Below are positions 1 through 6,405 of a stretch of DNA of 6,693 nt, piece after piece. The position numbers were made by a program, and so were the translations under genes. Position 1 is the first letter of the stretch. The number at the start of each line of letters is the position of its first letter. Location of the stretch: contig WFYF01000267.1 of the NCBI GenBank assembly GCA_015490255.1, positions 1-6,693 on the forward strand, in the 5' to 3' direction. Origin of the DNA: Caldifarciminota bacterium (GTDB lineage Bacteria > Hydrothermota > Hydrothermia > S141-80). The notes under the pieces are model-generated. The model was not told the DNA's origin. It was given only the letters and a program-made list of their open reading frames with translations, and did no database searches.

Positions 1-2079
1 GCCTATCGTTATACGGAGGCTCGCCTCTCCCCCATCGCACTGGAGATGCTGGAGGGGATTGAAGAGGAAACGGTGGACTGGGTGCCCAACTTTGACGGGC
101 GCCTGCAGGAACCCGTGGTGCTCCCCGGAAAGTTTCCCAATCTCCTGTGCAACGGGACCACCGGGATCGCGGTGGGGATGGCCACCAGTCTCCCTCCCCA
201 CAATCTCTCCGAGGTGGTGGACGCCCTGGTGGCCCTGATTGACAATCCGGACCTGGAGATTTCCGATATCCTCCAGCACCTGAAGGGTCCCGACTTCCCC
301 ACCGCCGGAATCCTTTACAGGGACGAGGGCTTCTTCCAGGCCTACCGTACGGGGCGGGGCCGGGTGGTGGTGGAGGCCCGCGCCGAGATTGAGACACCCA
401 AAGGAAAGAACGCCCGGATCGTGATCCGGGAGATCCCCTACATGGTGAGCAAGGCCACCATCATTGACCGGATTGTCCAGCTTGTGCGGGCCAAGAAACT
501 GGAAGGCGTGGCAGACCTTCGGGACGAGTCGGACCGGGAAGGGATCCGGCTGGTGGTGGAGGTGAAGCGGGGGCACGATCCGGAAATTCTCTGGAACCAG
601 CTTCTGCTTCATACGCCTCTGCGGATCTCCTTCAGCATGATCTTTCTCGTACTGGTGGATGGGGAACCCAAACTGCTGAACATCAAGGAACTCCTTGAAC
701 ATTATCTCTCCCATCGGGAAGAGGTGGTGATCCGCCGGACCCGCTTCCGGCTCCGGAAGGCCGAAGAGCGGGCCCATATTCTGGAAGGTTTCCTGACCAT
801 CCTGGACGATCTGGACCGGGCCATCGCCATCATCCGGAGTTCGGAAAACCGGGAACAGGCCGGGGAACGCCTGAAAGAAGCCTTCGGTCTTTCGGATGCC
901 CAGGCGAAAGCGGTGCTGGAGATGCGTCTGCATCAGCTCACCCGCCTGGAACGGGAAAAACTTCAGGAAGAATACCGAAATCTCCTTGCAGACATTGAGC
1001 GCTTCCGGGCCCTCCTCGCTTCCCACGAGCTCCGGATGGAGGAGATCCGCAAAGAACTCCTGGATCTCAAGGTGCGGTTTGGGGACGGACGCCGCACGGA
1101 AATCCGGGCGGGGAGCCTCCGGAAAGACTTTGACATCACGGATCTCATTCCGGACGAGGAGGTGGTGGTCACCCTCACCCACCAGGGTTACATCAAACGC
1201 ACGCCCCTCAAGTCCTTCCGCAGTCAGAGCAAGGGCGGGGTGGGCAAGCAGGCCATCCGCCTCCATGGGGAGGACTGGCCGGTCCTGGTGGAGGTGGTCC
1301 GGACCCACGACAACGTGCTCTTCCTCACCCGGGAGGGCAAGGCCTTCTCCCTGAAGGTTTATGAACTTCCGGAGGGGAGCGTTTCCGGAAGGGGGCGGCC
1401 GGTCTCTAACCTGATCCAGCTGGACGGGGACGTGGTGCGGGCCGCCCTGCCCTACCGGGATATCCCGGAAGATCTTTTCCTTCTTTTTGTGACCCGAAAG
1501 GGAATTGTGAAGCGAACCCCCTTCACTGCCTTTCGGAACGCCCACCGGGGCGGGATCATCGCCATTCGCCTGGAAGAGGACGACGAGGTGGTGACGGTGC
1601 TGCCCGTGCGGGAGGAAGAAGAGGTTCTGCTGGCCACCCGCCACGGGATGGGGGTGCGGTTTGAGGTGAAGGAGGCCCGTCCGATGGGACGGACGGCGCG
1701 AGGCGTGCGGGGGGTGCTGCTCCGGGAGCAGGATGCGGTGGTGGACGCCACCCCGGTGCTTCCCGAGGACACCCTCCTCGTCGTGACCGAGCGCGGCTTT
1801 GGCAAGCGCACGCCCGTGGGCGGGATCCGCAAGATCCACCGGGGAGGGCGGGGGGTCAAAATCCACGAGATCACCCGGAAGACGGGCCCGGTGGTCCGGG
1901 TGCTTCGGGTCCGGGAGGACGACCAGATCCTGCTCATTGCCCAGAGCGGGAAGTCCATCCGGCTCCGGGTGAATCAGATCCGGGAGACCGGACGGGTATC
2001 CCAGGGTGTGCGTCTGTTCCGTCTGGACTTTGAGGATCGGGTGGTGGACGTCGCCCGCATTGAGGAGGATGAATCGTGA
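1..2079 (+). CDS. gyrA: DNA gyrase subunit A (5'-truncated by window edge)
   Basis: This is the DNA-cleaving and DNA-wrapping subunit of the type IIA topoisomerase gyrase, which acts with GyrB in the cytoplasm to introduce negative supercoils. The reading frame is open from base 1, so the start is outside; 692 residues are visible. By alignment from memory to E. coli GyrA, about 118 N-terminal residues are missing, including the quinolone-resistance region. The catalytic Arg-Tyr pair is at visible residues 3-4 (bases 7-12), in AYRYTE rather than the usual AMRYTE. The DNA-bending isoleucine (E. coli Ile174) is visible residue 56. A long charged coiled-coil region spans about residues 235-360. 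From about residue 385 a C-terminal beta-pinwheel with six recognisable blade repeats follows, including RPMGRTARGVRG and GRVSQGVRL, which are typical of GyrA. The canonical GyrA box is degenerate: QSKGGVG at residues 409-415. The acidic tail is very short (EEDES). ParC is the alternative, but six regular blades favour GyrA. Confidence 0.95.
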   Translation, partial: AYRYTEARLSPIALEMLEGIEEETVDWVPNFDGRLQEPVVLPGKFPNLLCNGTTGIAVGMATSLPPHNLSEVVDALVALIDNPDLEISDILQHLKGPDFPTAGILYRDEGFFQAYRTGRGRVVVEARAEIETPKGKNARIVIREIPYMVSKATIIDRIVQLVRAKKLEGVADLRDESDREGIRLVVEVKRGHDPEILWNQLLLHTPLRISFSMIFLVLVDGEPKLLNIKELLEHYLSHREEVVIRRTRFRLRKAEERAHILEGFLTILDDLDRAIAIIRSSENREQAGERLKEAFGLSDAQAKAVLEMRLHQLTRLEREKLQEEYRNLLADIERFRALLASHELRMEEIRKELLDLKVRFGDGRRTEIRAGSLRKDFDITDLIPDEEVVVTLTHQGYIKRTPLKSFRSQSKGGVGKQAIRLHGEDWPVLVEVVRTHDNVLFLTREGKAFSLKVYELPEGSVSGRGRPVSNLIQLDGDVVRAALPYRDIPEDLFLLFVTRKGIVKRTPFTAFRNAHRGGIIAIRLEEDDEVVTVLPVREEEEVLLATRHGMGVRFEVKEARPMGRTARGVRGVLLREQDAVVDATPVLPEDTLLVVTERGFGKRTPVGGIRKIHRGGRGVKIHEITRKTGPVVRVLRVREDDQILLIAQSGKSIRLRVNQIRETGRVSQGVRLFRLDFEDRVVDVARIEEDES
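2062..2069 (+). promoter_or_regulatory. Shine-Dalgarno site for the isocitrate dehydrogenase gene
   Basis: GAGGAGGA lies within the last codons of gyrA, six bases before the GTG at 2076. It supports GTG as the true start and allows direct ribosome loading as well as coupling through the GTGA overlap with the gyrA stop. Confidence 0.75.
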
Positions 2080-3101
2080 AAACACAGCCCTATCGCATCA
2101 CCCTGATTCCCGGGGACGGGATTGGACCGGAAATCATCCGGGTGGCGGTGCAGGTGGTGGAGGCCACCGGGGTGCCCGTTCAGTGGGAAGAGGTGGAGGC
2201 GGGAGAAGCGGCCCTGGGGCGGTATGGAGACCCCCTTCCGGAACGGGTGATTGACGCCATTCGTCGTACGGGCGTGGCTCTGAAGGGACCCCTGACCACG
2301 CCGGTGGGCACAGGTTATCGCAGCGTGAACGTTCGGATCCGGAAACTTCTGGATCTCTACGCCAACGTGCGTCCGGTGGTGAAGTTTGAGGGGGTGAAAA
2401 CGCCTTTTGACCGGGTGGACATGGTGATCATCCGGGAAAACACGGAAGATCTGTATTCCGGGCTGGAACACGTGGTCGTCCCCGGGGTGGTGGAAAGCCT
2501 GAAGGTGATCACGGAAAAAGCTTCCCTGCGGATTGCCCGTTTTGCTTTTGACCTGGCCCGGAAGTGGGGAAGGAAAAAGGTCACGGCCGTGCACAAAGCC
2601 AACATCATGAAACTTTCCGACGGGCTCTTTCTGGAGGCCATCCGGAAAGTGGAGGTGGACTATCCGGATGTGGAATATGAAGAGCTGATTGTGGACAACG
2701 CCGCCATGCAGATGGTGATCCGGCCGGAGCGGTTTGACGTGGTGCTCACGGAAAACCTCTACGGGGACATCCTTTCGGATCTGGCAGCCGGTCTGGTGGG
2801 TGGGCTGGGATTCGCACCCAGCGCCAACATCGGGGATGATGCCGCGGTTTTTGAAGCGGTGCACGGGAGTGCCCCGGACATCGCGGGGAAGAATATCGCC
2901 AACCCCATTGCCATGGTGCTCTCGGCCGCCCTCATGCTGGACCACCTGGGCGAGATGGAGGCTGCCCGCCGCATCCGGGATGCGGTGGCGGCGGTGTTGA
3001 AGGAAGGAAAAGTCCGGACGCCCGATATGGGTGGTACGGCCACCACCACAGAGATGGGAGAGGCCATCGTGGCCCATCTCCAGAATGCCCGGGCCGCATG
3101 A
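2076..3101 (+). CDS. NAD-type isocitrate dehydrogenase (isocitrate/isopropylmalate dehydrogenase family)
   Basis: The product (341 aa) is a beta-decarboxylating dehydrogenase, most likely converting isocitrate to 2-oxoglutarate in the TCA cycle. The N-terminus has the family motif IPGDGIGPE (residues 11-19). Isocitrate-binding residues are recognisable: Ser83 and Asn85 in the SVN motif, Arg89, Arg99, Arg120 and Tyr127 (in ENTEDLYSG). The catalytic Lys174 is in HKANIMK, and the metal-binding aspartates are Asp207, Asp231 and Asp235. HGSAPDIAGK (263-272) carries Asp268-Ile269, where NADP enzymes such as E. coli Icd have Lys-Tyr, so NAD+ is predicted. The length fits short NAD-IDH and homoisocitrate enzymes and is below the roughly 416 aa of E. 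coli Icd. The SVN motif argues against isopropylmalate and homoisocitrate dehydrogenases, but substrate choice in this family is hard to fix from sequence. The GTG start overlaps the gyrA stop by 4 nt and has a good ribosome-binding site. A role within a gyrA operon is unusual. Confidence 0.88.
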   Translation: MKTQPYRITLIPGDGIGPEIIRVAVQVVEATGVPVQWEEVEAGEAALGRYGDPLPERVIDAIRRTGVALKGPLTTPVGTGYRSVNVRIRKLLDLYANVRPVVKFEGVKTPFDRVDMVIIRENTEDLYSGLEHVVVPGVVESLKVITEKASLRIARFAFDLARKWGRKKVTAVHKANIMKLSDGLFLEAIRKVEVDYPDVEYEELIVDNAAMQMVIRPERFDVVLTENLYGDILSDLAAGLVGGLGFAPSANIGDDAAVFEAVHGSAPDIAGKNIANPIAMVLSAALMLDHLGEMEAARRIRDAVAAVLKEGKVRTPDMGGTATTTEMGEAIVAHLQNARAA

Positions 3102-4675
3102 AACCTTCCTCCATCCTTCTGCTCGTGCTGGCGAGCGGGGCGGGATTGGGGGTGCTTTTGTTTTTGAATCCCTATGCCCCGTTTGCCTATCCGGAGGAAG
3201 AGCGGATTGTGCTGCAGGAGCGTCCTCTCCTGGCAGGGACAACGGCCCGGGAGGGGATTTTGCTGCCTGCACACCCCTGTGACTCCCTGATCTGGCTGGG
3301 GTATCCCCGGGGTGAACTCCGGGGAGAGCGTCTCCTGTGCGGGATGCTGCCCCCCTCTGTGTGGCGGCAGAGACTCATGGAGCGGAACATCAACCCCGAG
3401 CAGGTGCACATCCAGCCGGAAGGGTGGCGGGTGATGGAGGGGGACTTTGGCATCCCCACCGCTTCCCCGCGTCCTTTCTATGTCCGGGTGTTCTGGATTC
3501 TGGCCTTTGGCGTGATGCTTCTCGGGCTTTCCCGTCGGTTTGGTTCCTTTGCCTCCCGGGAGGCTCTGGGATGGGTGCTCCTGTGGGCTGGACTTTCGGT
3601 GCTCAACCGCCTCCAGATGCTCCCGGGGCTCCGGGGACTTGAGATGGTGGAACGGCGTGTCCCCCACGCCCTGCACGAAATCTTTTTCTCCGGGCCTTAC
3701 TGGGCCGTGCTTCTCCTGGAGAGCCTGGTGCTCTGGATGGCGGTGGGATGGGCGGTGGGACGGCACTGGCGGACAGTTCCCTTCCTGGTTCAGGACATGG
3801 TTCTGATTTTCCGGAGACGGCCGCCTCGCTGGGTGGGAGGGAGCGTTTTTCTGGGAGCAGGTCTTGCGCTGCTCTGGTGGGTGCCGTGGATGGGCGGGAT
3901 GGTCCGTTTGCCGGACGCGTTTCGTTTTTTCCCGGATCCTTTTCTCCTCTCCGGATGGGTTCCGGGTCTCCACCTTTTTCACCGGGCGTTTGAGATGGCG
4001 TTCCTTCTCACCGGTCTCTGGCTGGTGATGCTTGCGGTTCCCCGCCTGCCCCAGTGGATGCGGTGGGGGTTTCTCGTGCTTCTGGGAGCGGGTCCTCTTT
4101 TCGCTCTTCCGACGAGCTGGGGAGGGCTCCCTTTCCTCTATCGCCTGGCTGCAGGCGGACTGGCCGCCCTGGTGTTCGGGGCGGTGCTCGTGCGGTTTGG
4201 GGCCCTCACGGCTCTTTCCTTTGCACTGTTCGCCTGGACGGTTCCCGGGAGCCTGTTCCTGATCAAACAGGGCCTCCCGGGGCTGATCCAGGCTGCAGGG
4301 CTCTGGGGGGTGCCCCTTTTCCTGGCCGGCATCGCGGTGCTGCGGGGAGAGAAAGAGGTCCTTCTGCCCCACATCCCCCGGCTGGACGAAGAAACGCTGC
4401 GATCCCTGCTTGTGGAGCTCACACCGGAAAGTTTCCACAACTTTCTGGCGGAACGGGGCTGGTCGGAACGTCCCCTCTGGTGGAAACTTGCCCTGCTTGT
4501 GGAAGAGGTCTATGGGGTTCCGGTGGACCTTGTAACCGGTCGCAGGGAAGTGATCCTCCGCATGCCGGCCATCCGGATGGTGCAGGAAGGGGTGCGCCGG
4601 ATCCTGGGGTGTGAAGGAGAACTGGAAAACGGACAGCTCCGGTATACCTTCCGCCGGGAAACTGCGCATGAATAG
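3098..4675 (+). CDS. Unrecognised multi-pass membrane protein with exported N-terminal and cytoplasm-like C-terminal domains
   Basis: I do not recognise this 525-aa protein. Residues 5-24 form a hydrophobic signal anchor. About 100 mostly soluble residues follow (25-127), with two cysteines (Cys61, Cys81) that could pair if this part is outside the cytoplasm. Roughly eight or nine further membrane segments follow at about 128-145, 153-169, 200-221, 246-266, 296-315, 322-338, 347-366, 368-388 and 396-415. Tryptophans and arginine-rich loops (for example 222-225 and 239-244) mark their borders. The last 110 residues (416-525) are charged, predicted soluble, and probably cytoplasmic. I saw no CPBP-protease EExxxR motif, no ATP-binding motif and no transporter signature. 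The ATG overlaps the preceding stop as ATGA and has no clear Shine-Dalgarno sequence, so translation is probably coupled to the dehydrogenase gene. Composition matches the neighbouring genes, giving no sign of recent transfer. A membrane-bound enzyme or transport partner is possible, but no function can be assigned. Confidence 0.85.
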   Translation: MKPSSILLLVLASGAGLGVLLFLNPYAPFAYPEEERIVLQERPLLAGTTAREGILLPAHPCDSLIWLGYPRGELRGERLLCGMLPPSVWRQRLMERNINPEQVHIQPEGWRVMEGDFGIPTASPRPFYVRVFWILAFGVMLLGLSRRFGSFASREALGWVLLWAGLSVLNRLQMLPGLRGLEMVERRVPHALHEIFFSGPYWAVLLLESLVLWMAVGWAVGRHWRTVPFLVQDMVLIFRRRPPRWVGGSVFLGAGLALLWWVPWMGGMVRLPDAFRFFPDPFLLSGWVPGLHLFHRAFEMAFLLTGLWLVMLAVPRLPQWMRWGFLVLLGAGPLFALPTSWGGLPFLYRLAAGGLAALVFGAVLVRFGALTALSFALFAWTVPGSLFLIKQGLPGLIQAAGLWGVPLFLAGIAVLRGEKEVLLPHIPRLDEETLRSLLVELTPESFHNFLAERGWSERPLWWKLALLVEEVYGVPVDLVTGRREVILRMPAIRMVQEGVRRILGCEGELENGQLRYTFRRETAHE

Positions 4676-5840
4676 AATCCTGTCTTCCCGGCTCTCCCTG
4701 CTTCTTCTGATCCATGCCTTTGCCTTTTTCTCCAGTGGCCTGACGGTGCCGGCTGTTTCCATCGGGGTAAGGGCCCTTCAGGGCAGCGCTCTTCTGGTGG
4801 GCATGGCCTTTTCCGGGGTTTCCCTGGCCCGGGCTCTGGTCCTCTCCTGGAGCGGGCACCTGCTGGATCGTGTGGCCCGTCCCCGGTGGTTTTTGCTGGG
4901 AGGTGCTCTTGTGGGAAGCGTTTCCGGCCTGTGGATGGCCCGTGCGACAGAAGCCTGGATGCTGGTGGTCGGACGGCTTCTCCAGGGGCTGGGGATGGCG
5001 TTTTATCTGCCGGCCATCTATGTGCTGGTGGTGTATGCGGGCCCTGAACAAACGGAAACCCGGCGCCTCTCGCTCCTGAACGTCGCCTTTTTTCTCGGGT
5101 TTTCTGCGGGTCCCGGACTGGGCGGGGTTCTGATGGAACTGTGGGACTGGCGAGCCCCTTTCTGGGCCATGGCGGGGATTCTTCTGCTGGTGTCGGGCAT
5201 GGTGTTTGCAGGAGTTCCGGATCGCACTGTGGCGGGAGCCCGGCGTTCCCGTTCGTTCCTGACTTCTCTGGCTCTGGTGCTCCGGGATCCCTTCGTGCTG
5301 GGGCTGTTTCTTTTGCGACTGGGGATTGCCTTCGGACGGGGTGTGGTGATGGCCTTCCTGCCCCTCCTCGGACTGTCCAGGGGGCTCTCCGGTGCAGAGG
5401 TGGGAGGATACATCACCCTCCAGCTGGTCCTCATGACCCTGTTCCAGTATCCTGTGGGAGCGCTCATTGACCGGTACCGGAGGGAGGTGGTCTGGATTGC
5501 CCTGGGGAACACCATGGTGGTGTTTGGCCTTCTGGGCTTTCTCCTGGCCCAGGGGTCCCGGGGATTTTTCCTCGCTTCCCTCATCACCGGTCTGGGGGGC
5601 GGGCTGGCCATTCCCGGCGCTCTGGCCCTCATGACCCAGCGGGGAAAGCGACTGGGCCTTGCGTCCACCGTAAGTGTGCTGGAAAGCGCCTTTGCCATTG
5701 GCTTTGCGTCCGGGCCTCTGGTCGGGGGCATGCTCGCCGAGTTCCGGGGAGTGGAGGGGGCGTTCCTGGCAGCGCTGGGCATGGGCATGCTGGCTCTCGG
5801 TGGTTTTGCCCTTGCCCTCAGTCGTTCCCGCTCCCGATGA
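4668..5840 (+). CDS. Major facilitator superfamily (MFS) transporter
   Basis: The product (390 aa) is a 12-helix secondary transporter of the inner membrane, probably a drug or small-molecule exporter; its substrate cannot be read from the sequence. The MFS motif A is clear in the loop between helices 2 and 3 (GHLLDRVARPRW, residues 64-75). A motif-B-like GRLLQG is at 102-107 in helix 4, and GFSAGPGLGG at 144-153 in helix 5 resembles the exporter motif C. A second, weaker motif A (GALIDRYRRE, 264-273) marks the second six-helix half. The central basic loop lies at about 183-205. I chose the ATG at 4668, which overlaps the preceding stop by 8 nt and puts helix 1 about eight residues from the N-terminus. 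An in-frame GTG at 4611 would add 19 polar residues and a 65-nt overlap, and looks less likely. The Shine-Dalgarno match is weak, so coupled translation is likely. Confidence 0.9.
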   Translation: MNRILSSRLSLLLLIHAFAFFSSGLTVPAVSIGVRALQGSALLVGMAFSGVSLARALVLSWSGHLLDRVARPRWFLLGGALVGSVSGLWMARATEAWMLVVGRLLQGLGMAFYLPAIYVLVVYAGPEQTETRRLSLLNVAFFLGFSAGPGLGGVLMELWDWRAPFWAMAGILLLVSGMVFAGVPDRTVAGARRSRSFLTSLALVLRDPFVLGLFLLRLGIAFGRGVVMAFLPLLGLSRGLSGAEVGGYITLQLVLMTLFQYPVGALIDRYRREVVWIALGNTMVVFGLLGFLLAQGSRGFFLASLITGLGGGLAIPGALALMTQRGKRLGLASTVSVLESAFAIGFASGPLVGGMLAEFRGVEGAFLAALGMGMLALGGFALALSRSRSR

Positions 5841-5841
5841 T

Positions 5842-5870
5842 TTGACAGGACACGGTGGAAGGGGTAAACT
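5842..5870 (+). promoter_or_regulatory. Sigma-70-type promoter upstream of the AdoMet decarboxylase gene
   Basis: A perfect -35 hexamer TTGACA (5842-5847) is followed after exactly 17 nt by TAAACT (5865-5870), which matches four of six bases of the -10 consensus, including the key second A and final T. Transcription would begin near 5877, giving a leader of about 30 nt before the ATG. It sits in the only non-coding gap of the window. A second -10-like element, TATAGA (5883-5888), lies too close to the ribosome-binding site to be the main one. Confidence 0.65.
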
Positions 5871-5892
5871 TTGAGGCCGTTTTATAGATCAA

Positions 5893-5899
5893 AAGGAGG
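5893..5899 (+). promoter_or_regulatory. Strong Shine-Dalgarno site for the AdoMet decarboxylase gene
   Basis: AAGGAGG, inside AAAAGGAGGAG, lies six bases before the ATG at 5906. It is the best ribosome-binding site in the window and fixes the start of the decarboxylase. It also implies independent, fairly strong translation. Confidence 0.85.
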
Positions 5900-5905
5900 A
5901 GAACC

Positions 5906-6394
5906 ATGGCCCTTAAACATCCCACCCGTGGGGAACATTACGTGGTGGAACTCTCGGGATGCGACCCCGAGGTGATTGGAAACGTGGCCCGGGTTCAGGA
6001 CATCATGACCGAGGCTGCCGAGCAGGCCAACACCCAGGTGTGGGCGGTGTCCTTTCACCGTTTTCCCCCCAACGGCGTGTCCGGGGTGGTGGTGATCTCC
6101 GAATCCCACCTTTCGGTGCACACCTGGCCGGAAGTGGGCTATGCGGCCCTGGACATCTATACCTGTGGCGAACACTCCCTTCCGGAGAAGGCGGTGGAAT
6201 ACGCCTCTCAGGCTTTCCGGGCCAAGAGCATGCACATCACCGAGATCACCCGGGGGCTGGACGACGGGGATCGGATTTTCTATCACAGCATCATCACGTG
6301 GGAAGAAGACGTGAAGCCCGAGGAATCCCGCCCGTTTGTGGAGAACAAAAGCCGGGCTTCCGCGCCTGTTCGTGAGAACCACCGGGAGCCCTGA
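5906..6394 (+). CDS. speH: S-adenosylmethionine decarboxylase proenzyme, prokaryotic class 1B
   Basis: This enzyme decarboxylates S-adenosylmethionine to give the aminopropyl donor for spermidine synthesis; it acts in the cytoplasm and uses a self-generated pyruvoyl group. The core (residues 8-115) matches the small Thermotoga/Bacillus-type enzyme. ISESHLSVHTWPE (64-76) is the processing site: cleavage should fall between Glu66 and Ser67, with Ser67 becoming the pyruvoyl group. His72 and Cys87 have the same spacing from the serine (+5 and +20) as the catalytic His68 and Cys83 of the Thermotoga maritima enzyme (Ser63). FHRFPPNGVSGVVV (50-63) is also typical. At 162 aa it is longer than the usual 115-135 aa; the extra 30 or so residues form a charged, probably flexible C-terminal tail. 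The gene has its own promoter and a strong ribosome-binding site. No spermidine synthase gene is visible nearby. It may also be called speD in some annotations. Confidence 0.95.
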   Translation: MALKHPTRGEHYVVELSGCDPEVIGNVARVQDIMTEAAEQANTQVWAVSFHRFPPNGVSGVVVISESHLSVHTWPEVGYAALDIYTCGEHSLPEKAVEYASQAFRAKSMHITEITRGLDDGDRIFYHSIITWEEDVKPEESRPFVENKSRASAPVRENHREP

Positions 6395-6405
6395 CCTGCC
6401 CCCGG

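Noticed and set aside
2969..2985. Perfect inverted repeat with 7-bp arms and a 3-nt loop (CCGCATC/GATGCGG).
   Set aside because: It lies inside the conserved 3' part of the dehydrogenase coding sequence, has no following T-run, and arises from Arg-Ile-Arg-Asp-Ala codons.
2076..3101. Isopropylmalate (LeuB) or homoisocitrate dehydrogenase as the identity of the dehydrogenase.
   Set aside because: The substrate-loop motif Ser83-Val-Asn85 with Arg89 fits isocitrate enzymes. No leucine or lysine pathway genes are nearby.
1974..3272. Second long minus-strand frame (432 codons) opposite the end of gyrA and the dehydrogenase gene.
   Set aside because: It is low in recognisable motifs, contains many His and Gly residues, and overlaps the other antisense frame. 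The + strand has clear families in the same place.
4611..4667. In-frame GTG at 4611 as an earlier start for the MFS transporter.
   Set aside because: It adds 19 polar residues before helix 1 and a 65-nt overlap. The ATG at 4668 fits the short-overlap pattern of this operon and the family N-terminus.
3098..4675. CAAX-type (CPBP) intramembrane protease as an identity for the membrane protein.
   Set aside because: The overall size and multi-pass layout are similar, but the EExxxR motif and the paired histidine motifs are absent.
2759..4762. Long open frame on the minus strand (667 codons) opposite the dehydrogenase and membrane protein genes.
   Set aside because: Its translation is rich in Pro, His, Gln and Arg with no domain signature. 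It mirrors the codon bias of the real + strand genes in GC-rich DNA and cuts across gene boundaries.
5841..5905. Riboswitch or attenuator in the speH leader.
   Set aside because: The predicted leader is only about 30 nt and shows no hairpin or known SAM or polyamine aptamer pattern.
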